Positions 58,001-64,000 of a DNA stretch of 64,000 nt are shown in pieces (position 1 is the first letter of the stretch; each line of letters opens with the position of its first letter). Source of the stretch: Nematostella vectensis (Eukaryota > Cnidaria > Anthozoa > Actiniaria > Edwardsiidae); the NCBI RefSeq assembly GCF_932526225.1, contig NC_064043.1:4641501-4705500 (forward strand), written 5' to 3'. The translations under genes and the position numbers were made by a program. Under the pieces are notes generated by a model that saw only the letters and a program-made list of their open reading frames with translations, made no database searches and was not told where the DNA came from.

Positions 58001-61000
58001 TCCATGGAAACAAGTTGTTGTGTTGCTCCTGAAAAAAGAGGGATTAACATATTTTCAAAATTGGCAGCCAGTTGTAGGGTATTTATTTATGAGAAATATA
58101 GATTTGTAGTAGGCACTGCCTAAAAGTGGAGCTCTAAACCATTACATTGCTTATTTTCTATAATTTCCTTGTTAAAGCTTTACTGCAATGTAAAAATTAG
58201 GAGACAAATACAAATATGTAGAAAAAACTAATTAACAGCTGATCACAAATGATAGTTGGCTACACTCACATTGCATGATTGCTTTTGGTCTAGTATCCAA
58301 TACGTCACATCTTTGCTCTGTTCCCCTATTGTAGACAGCTGCCCTTTCTTTTACCATGGAACTCCCAAAACCTGTTCTGGACGTAAAGTTTTTAAATGTA
58401 AGTACATACATTTTTATATTTATGAAACTGTTATATTGTATGTTGTCATGCATTTGATTTACCCAAGTCTATTTTTATCACATTTTCTTCCATTTGAGCA
58501 AACCTTCAAGCCAAGAGAGGGTACTTCCAAACTCCCTGAGCTCCCTGAGTATGGGGCCTGTGCCCACCAGCAGCTATAGATGGGACTGTTGTTGTTTTTC
58601 TTCAGGAGACAGTTCAAGCAGTAGGGGGGGAGATGGATTGGATCTATAGGGTTCTCTCAAAATCCCTGAACCCTTTTGGTTATAGGCACTTTCACACCAG
58701 TAGCTAGATGGGACTGTTGTTGTTTTTCTTCAGGAGACTGTTCTTGCAGTAGCTGGGGAGATGGATGGGATCCATGTATTTGATTCAGAAAACCAGAAGA
58801 CCTTACAGATTATTACAGGCCACGAGAGCAGGTATAGCACAGTATAAAGTTTTGGGGGTCTCTAATCAAACTAGTAAAGGGGAGTGGTGCATTCCGTGTG
58901 TGAAAAACAAAAAGGGATCATGATGACAAAGGCATACATTGAGGAAATTTTCACATGCACACTTTGCTAACTGTCTTTCAAGGCCAAAAATACATAAGCA
59001 GGAGATGATTTTGCCTCAGTTACTTATGAGATGTAATTTCGTTTGATCAACGTTTGCACACTGTGAACTTCTGGCCTTGTGATGCAGTAAGCAAAGTGGA
59101 TGAATGAAATTTTCCTCAGCTTGTAACTCCTGGGATCCATTAAGAGGCTTGGTTACAATATCTACATTGCATCATGTGCCTTTTTAGGTCCCCTTTTGGG
59201 CCCTTGTAAAGGCTTGGCTTAACTGTGTGTCCTGTAGTTTACTTATATTTCCTGTAGGAGCATTAAGGGATTTGCCTGTGCAAAAAACCATTTAACCTTT
59301 TCAACAAATATCTCTGAAAAAAATGTGTTTCTTGCTATCAGGGTCCCAACCCCTTAAAAAAAAAAAGAACAACAACAACAACAACACACGGAAAGCTTCT
59401 AAGCAGACCAAAGCTCAGAACAAAGCGGAATGAAAAACAGGACTTTTAACGATGATGTCACCAACCCAGTCACGTTTTGTTTGTCCTTGTTTAGAATCAA
59501 GGCATTACAGGTTGTGCATGACCCGTTGCTAGGTGACAGCAAAGTGAAATGTATTCTGCTGTCTGTTTCATCGGATGGAGATTTGAGGGCTTGGTCACTC
59601 AATCCTGATGATGTAAGTAAGATGTTCTATGTATCTTATCCAGGCAGGGTCATAGTCACACTGTAAAGGGGTGTTCTACATCTACAATGCTGGCAAGGCT
59701 GGTAACAGGATGCCTACTTGAGCATGTTCGATTCTGTGCACTCTCACTTTTGCCTGCAGGCCCGTGGTTCGGACGAAACCCCCCCCCCCTCCCCCCCCCA
59801 ACCCGGCTTGAAGGTCCGCTCAGAGCAAACCAAAATATATAACGTTTGGCTGGAGATATACCGTGCACATCAATATGTCTTTAAAATGACTATAAAAATC
59901 TTTTTATAATAATTATCTTTATTATTATCGGCTATATATTAAAAAGTACCCTATTAATAACATTTTAAATACAAGATTGATTGCCTAGTGTAATAAGGCG
60001 AGGAGAGGGGTATACCGAAAATTTGGTTCGCTTAAATGGAAAAACGAACCACCCCGCTCAAAATCCTGGCTACGGGCCCGGGCTGCACCAGGCCCTGAAG
60101 AAGGCACGAGAAAATGCTGTCCTGAACACGATGCGACACTGGAAAGAAATGCATGCGAACACAACCGGTCATGCAAGAGCCGGCATTCCTGTTACCTGCT
60201 TTGTAAATGATAATCACCCTATTAGCAAACTAAAAAAGTTTTTGTGCACTCTCGAATTTGTCTGACATTGTTACTGAACCAATGGCAAGACGTTTTTTTT
60301 GTTTTAAAATGATTGTCTTGTAACTGTTTATGATTATTACATGCTGTAATTACTTAGTCATCTTAAACTTCCAGCTCAGTGAGCAAGCACTGCTTCTGGC
60401 AAGGTATGAGATGAATGGCCGGCCAACCTGTATGACTGTGGCGGTTACAAGACCAAAACCAACACCATTCAAGGGACAAGAAGAAACACCAAAACCAGAA
60501 TCAAACAGTGATAGACGGACTACGAGCGAATCAGGTGGACTGGGGACTAGTCACTAGTCTCTTATCTATTGCCTCGTTCTAATATTGCTCCGTATTTAGG
60601 TATTTAGTTTATATAGTGTATACAAGTCACCAACCTTTTAATTATATAGAGGAAACATTATTATTTAGTTCTGACCTTTTTCTATGAGTTGCATGCCATT
60701 AGTTCGCTTTAGTTCGAAACCCCTGTTCTCCCAAACGAAGACACACGTTCATACCAAGTAGATTGCACGTAGACTAGAAACCATCTTCGCACTTTGGTGA
60801 GTATAGCCCATTTTTATTTTTATCTACACGGACACTCTTGTCTGACTCCTTCTTTTCTCACTACAGCCGGCATACCAAAGAAGAAGAAAACGAAGAAAAA
60901 GCGAAAGCGTTCCTCAAAAAAGAAGACGAGTAAGGAAGAGGCTGAGGCGGGGTCGCCAACTAGGGAGGACGAGGCCGCCGAAAAAGACGACCAGGAGGAA

Positions 61001-61021
61001 GCCATGAGCGAAGAGGATTAA
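55016..61021 (+). CDS. PAK1IP1: PAK1IP1/MAK11, WD40 ribosome-biogenesis factor
   Basis: Twelve exons: 55016-55090, 55187-55302, 55855-55907, 56152-56272, 56569-56643, 57735-57787, 57887-57969, 58335-58397, 58734-58831, 59495-59612, 60375-60534, 60867-61021. They give 389 residues. WD-type repeats include LASGSTDETIRLFSL, TCLTFCGNSHMISASEDKTI with CVWQCKTWECLKILKGHKGA, SVHPSGRLAMSVSKDKHLRT with WNLVTGRSAY, and IRWSPCGDSY. The C-terminus is a Lys-rich nucleolar-type tail (PKKKKTKKKRKRSSKKK) followed by an acidic end. Family role: nucleolar factor for 60S subunit assembly (yeast Mak11) that also binds and inhibits PAK1 in mammals. The exon 11 donor (TCAG|GTGGAC) is weak; read-through would stop after nine codons and lose the basic tail, so alternative ends are possible. 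Exon 9 has a decoy acceptor copy upstream. Confidence 0.93.
56882..57524. mobile_element. Inverted-repeat element in PAK1IP1 intron 5, pogo/mariner-like ends
   Basis: CCATATTTCTTGGTGTATAA followed by TGCACAC pairs with GTGCACATTATACACCTG and TAAATACG. TA dinucleotides lie at or near both ends. The interior (643 bases) has no transposase. Confidence 0.55.
58574..58780 (+). repeat. Duplication spanning the PAK1IP1 exon 9 acceptor
   Basis: AGATGGGACTGTTGTTGTTT then TTCTTCAG|GAGAC(A/T)GTTC occurs at 58577 and again at 58710. The second (58734) opens into the true exon; the first soon meets a G run and a stop. The period is about 130 bases. Confidence 0.8.
59757..60080. mobile_element. MITE-like element in PAK1IP1 intron 10
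   Basis: CAGGCCCGTGGTTCGGAC opens and CTACGGGCCCG closes, with C runs inside. GCCTG and GGCTG flank it as a possible diverged 5-bp duplication. It resembles the CAGGGCCGTAGC family in its ends. Confidence 0.45.
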
Positions 61022-62114
61022 GCAGGAGATTGAATGGGAATTGACCATTTAAAAACCGCCGAGATCCCAGGAAAACTCACCCCGCCCTCCTAGGCTATCA
61101 GCACCATCCAGGCGTCATGGCCATACTATGATGATCCAGCATGTTTTTGGGGGGGACGGGGGGGGGGGGGGGGGTGGAGCTTAAATATACAATTTTATGT
61201 TCCGTCATATGCTTTATATAATGGCGACCCTTATCCCTTCTTCCCTGAATTCATGTGGATCAAACCCTGAGAACGATTGTAAAGAGTCTTATGTTGCATT
61301 CACACCAAAACTATGTTTAGTTAAACAAGGTTTTTCTTTCCCTGATAACTTGCCAAGTTTCTCAGTGTGTTGAATTCTTACTAGCTAAATGCTCACTGAG
61401 TAACATGTACAGCACAGTCTATTCAGTTTTGTTCTTGGTTCTGTCTACTCTTGGGAGATTGAGATTTGAAACAGTTCAATTAAACCACCTTTAAACTGGT
61501 TTGAGTGCTGGTGTGAATGCGGTATTAGTCTCTTTCGGTGAACTTCGGTGTTTGGATGAGCGGTTTTTTAGATCTCGAATAAAAGGGGCGTGAGTATGTT
61601 AAGCTTGGTGCACGTCTTCTAGCTGCGCGTCTGGGTTCAAATAAAAAAAGGGCATAGGAAATTCGAGGCTGACTTTTCCCGACTAGCTTTTCATATTTTT
61701 TTATCAGACAAAGCTGGAAGAAGACAGTAAATGGAAGAGAGTTCCTTAAAGGCGGTGGTACAAAGCAACATTGTAAAATGTCTTTTTTCACAAGCTAATC
61801 AACTTTTTAGCCATTTCCCCTTCTCATCTCGAAGCAATAAAATACTGAATCGATGCTTAGTATATTTCTGCATTTTATTATTTTTCTATGTACAAATATT
61901 CCAATTCAATTTTGAGAAACAAAACGCAAGCCTCCTAGGTCATGGTGGCTCTCTGATAACTATTCCTGAAATAAAAAGCGAACTAAAGATGTTTTTCAAG
62001 ATATTAAGCGAACTCAAAGATTTACATAAGACCCTGCTTATATGCATCTCGCTTCTATAGAAATCTGCTATAACTACACAAGTCCTTCCTTTTTCCCGTC
62101 TAAAAGCATGCGTA
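61022..62114. other. Convergent spacer, PAK1IP1 and Pax
   Basis: Contains 3' UTR sequence, a G run at about 61148-61174 and AT-rich sequence. No gene is seen. Confidence 0.6.
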
Positions 62115-63904
62115 CTAAACTCGCGAGCACGAGCACTCCTGTCCGCAACCGGAAGTCGATTGTGTCTCTGAAGTCATCAGGGACGTCGACGTGGACGAAG
62201 TATCCCTTCTTGGTAGCAAGTTAAGAGAATTGAGCGTTGGATCATAGCTGCTGATCATAGAGCACTGCCTGTTTGCCATGTCGCATTCTCTGCACATCGG
62301 GTAACAGCTGCCCACTAGTGAGTGTGGGCTCAAATGAGGTATGTTGTTGATCTTTTGGTGACGCCGCCATTTTGCTCGTCGATTTGAAAACCAGACCTGG
62401 AAAAAAAGAAAATTTTACAACAAGGTTTAAACAAACAGAGTCTAGTCATTGTATATGTGCTTTGTGCCCTAATTTCTAGGGACGGTTCCAGAAGCTGGGT
62501 GAATAAAGGTATTCTAAGAGGAATTTCTAGCTTGTCCATCCCACTTTTATAGAGTTTGAATCTGCCAGTTTAATTTTCTTTGATATTTTTTTTACCTGGA
62601 CCCGCGCCTCTGACATGTCAATCTTGTTAGCAAGCTCCTCCCTCGTGGCTACATCTGGGTAATGTGATTTCTCGAACTCTTTCTCAAGCATCTCAAGCTG
62701 ATCCGGAGTGAACGTTGTGCGGTTCCGACGCAGTTTGCGTTTCTGATTGGTCGCCGGGTCTTCGTCTTTCCCTCGTTCATCGTCGGTGCTGGCGTCGTTA
62801 GCGTTCGTGTCGCTGTCGGCAGCCTCGTCCATTCGGTCTCTGACTTCTTCGTGGGTGATTCTTGGCTCGTACTGGCGATGACTGTCAGTATCTTCTATCG
62901 TGCTTCGCTCTTCTGTGTGACTGGTTATTGATTCCGTTTCTTCTCTTTCACGATGCAGATCGCGCATCTCTCGTTCGGGGCTCAGATCATCTTCTGTTAA
63001 AAAGATAAATGTCATCTGTGAATATACAGCTAATACCATAAGAATAATTTGATTTTATGGACACATTTCCTATCCAGGTTTTGATGAATGTGGAAAAGAG
63101 TTTGTGCTATGAAGCGCAGCGTTTCCTGATTTAATTTTTTAACTTCTATGCTTCATTTTGATTTGTTACTCTTATTATTGCCTCATCGCGCTAAGCATCG
63201 CTCTGAATGCTTCTTACCTTCACGCAATTTGTGCGCTTCCTTCACGTCCTCGTGATCGTACCCAGGAGACTTGGCCATCCTCTCCTCGTTATAGATGTCC
63301 GCCAGAATCTTCCTATCCAACTCCTGCTGTAGCGCCATCCGCTCTTCTGATGTTGGCGGGCTACTACCGTGATGAAACGAAGGGTAGCCCCACTGCATGG
63401 GCGTGTCTGGTACCGCTCCCCAGGGGTGCAGCCCGTAGAGTGATGCGAGATGCTGGCGCTCCCTCTCTAGCATGGCGAACTGCGCAGCGCGCTCTGCCGC
63501 CTTATTCCTCAAGATCCTGTTGATTGAACTCACGCTCGGCGTATTCTCCCGATCGCAAATGCCCTCTTCCACTAGCCTGTCTCTGATCTCCCAGGCGAAA
63601 ATGGTCGGGTTTTGCTGCTTGTATTGTAAGATTTTGTTAACGACTGGGGGTGTTGCGACTTTAGGCTTGCTTCCGCCAATTGAGCCTGGTCTGATGGATC
63701 CGGTTTCGTAGTACCGGCCAAGGATTTTGCTGACGCACCCGTGCGACACGAGCAAGCGCCGAGAGATCTCGCAAGGTCGCACGCCGTATGTCGCTAGTTG
63801 AATGATTCGGTGCCGGATGTAGTCGGGAAGCGGCCGGCCGTTTACGAATGCTCCTCCAAGCTGGTTAAGCCCGCCATGGCCTTGAAATTGCAAGTGGAAT
63901 GGAA
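62115..63904 (-). CDS. Pax transcription factor, paired box plus homeodomain (PaxC-like), 5' end outside window
   Basis: Three 3' exons: 63904-63218, 62993-62596, 62396-62115, about 455 residues in this window. The first opens in phase after TTTCTTTAG, so at least one upstream exon lies beyond 64000. The paired domain begins [20 protein letters not shown], with [20 protein letters not shown] and [20 protein letters not shown], then the C-terminal subdomain with [17 protein letters not shown]. An acidic linker follows. The homeodomain runs from [20 protein letters not shown] to [11 protein letters not shown], with Ser at position 50 as in Pax proteins. The intron between VQ and VWFSN is at the position shared by many paired-class genes. 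No octapeptide was seen. Similarity to poxneuro/PaxA/C and a complete homeodomain make cnidarian PaxC most likely, but PaxA or PaxD are not excluded. The tail is Ser/Cys-rich. Confidence 0.9.
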
Positions 63905-64000
63905 CTAAAGAAATAAAAAGGAAAGCTCGATATGCAACGTACATCAATCACTATTAGGTAACTTTTGAAAGCCGAAGCTGCATGTTGAAAGGAAAAGCTT

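Noticed and set aside
59981..60265. 94-codon open frame in PAK1IP1 intron 10
   Set aside because: Its first third lies in a MITE-like element, and I see no domain or splice support for the remainder.

Overview
This is eukaryotic genomic DNA. Gene structures with many small exons, a Pax gene, metazoan villin, TM9SF3, TMEM175 and PAK1IP1 homologues, and many MITE-like elements point to a cnidarian. A sea anemone such as Nematostella vectensis is my best guess; this is inferred from gene content and style, not proven. No tRNA, rRNA, CRISPR array or bacterial-type feature was seen.

Layout. 0.5-2.2 kb: a two-exon PB1-domain protein resembling the N-terminus of p62/SQSTM1 (+). 2.8-4.3 kb: an intronless TMEM175-like ion channel (-). 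4.6-5.4 kb: a Mutator-like element carrying a broken gene fragment. 5.5-6.2 kb: repeats with a hammerhead-ribozyme-like core. 7.5-8.9 kb: an unrecognised secreted protein with an internal duplication (+). 10.3-10.9 kb: an ankyrin protein with a PP1-docking motif (-). 13.5-14.1 kb: part of a secreted cysteine-rich peptide gene (-). 16.7-34.0 kb: a complete 27-exon villin gene (-, 826 aa). 37.0-46.9 kb: a complete 14-exon TM9SF3 gene (+, 583 aa). 48.0-54.7 kb: a four-exon gene for an unrecognised 1,648-residue protein, multi-pass membrane plus disordered (-). A possible 50-residue microprotein gene lies antisense in its second intron. 55.0-61.0 kb: a 12-exon PAK1IP1 gene (+, 389 aa), sharing a short head-to-head promoter with the previous gene. 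62.1-63.9 kb: the last three exons of a Pax gene with paired box and homeodomain (-).

The most unusual signal is that tandem repeats in this window repeatedly sit on or beside exon-intron junctions. In villin, seven of 26 introns have an array or duplication that begins at or abuts a splice site. In three of them the unit contains the end of the exon plus the 5' splice site, so the intron carries rows of decoy donor sites. Short duplications covering a 3' splice site and the start of an exon also occur in TM9SF3 (exons 4, 7 and, decayed, 9) and PAK1IP1 (exon 9). All exon models were built by eye from reading frame, splice consensus and family similarity. Lengths agree closely with my recollection of the vertebrate proteins (villin about 827, TM9SF3 about 589, PAK1IP1 about 392 residues).
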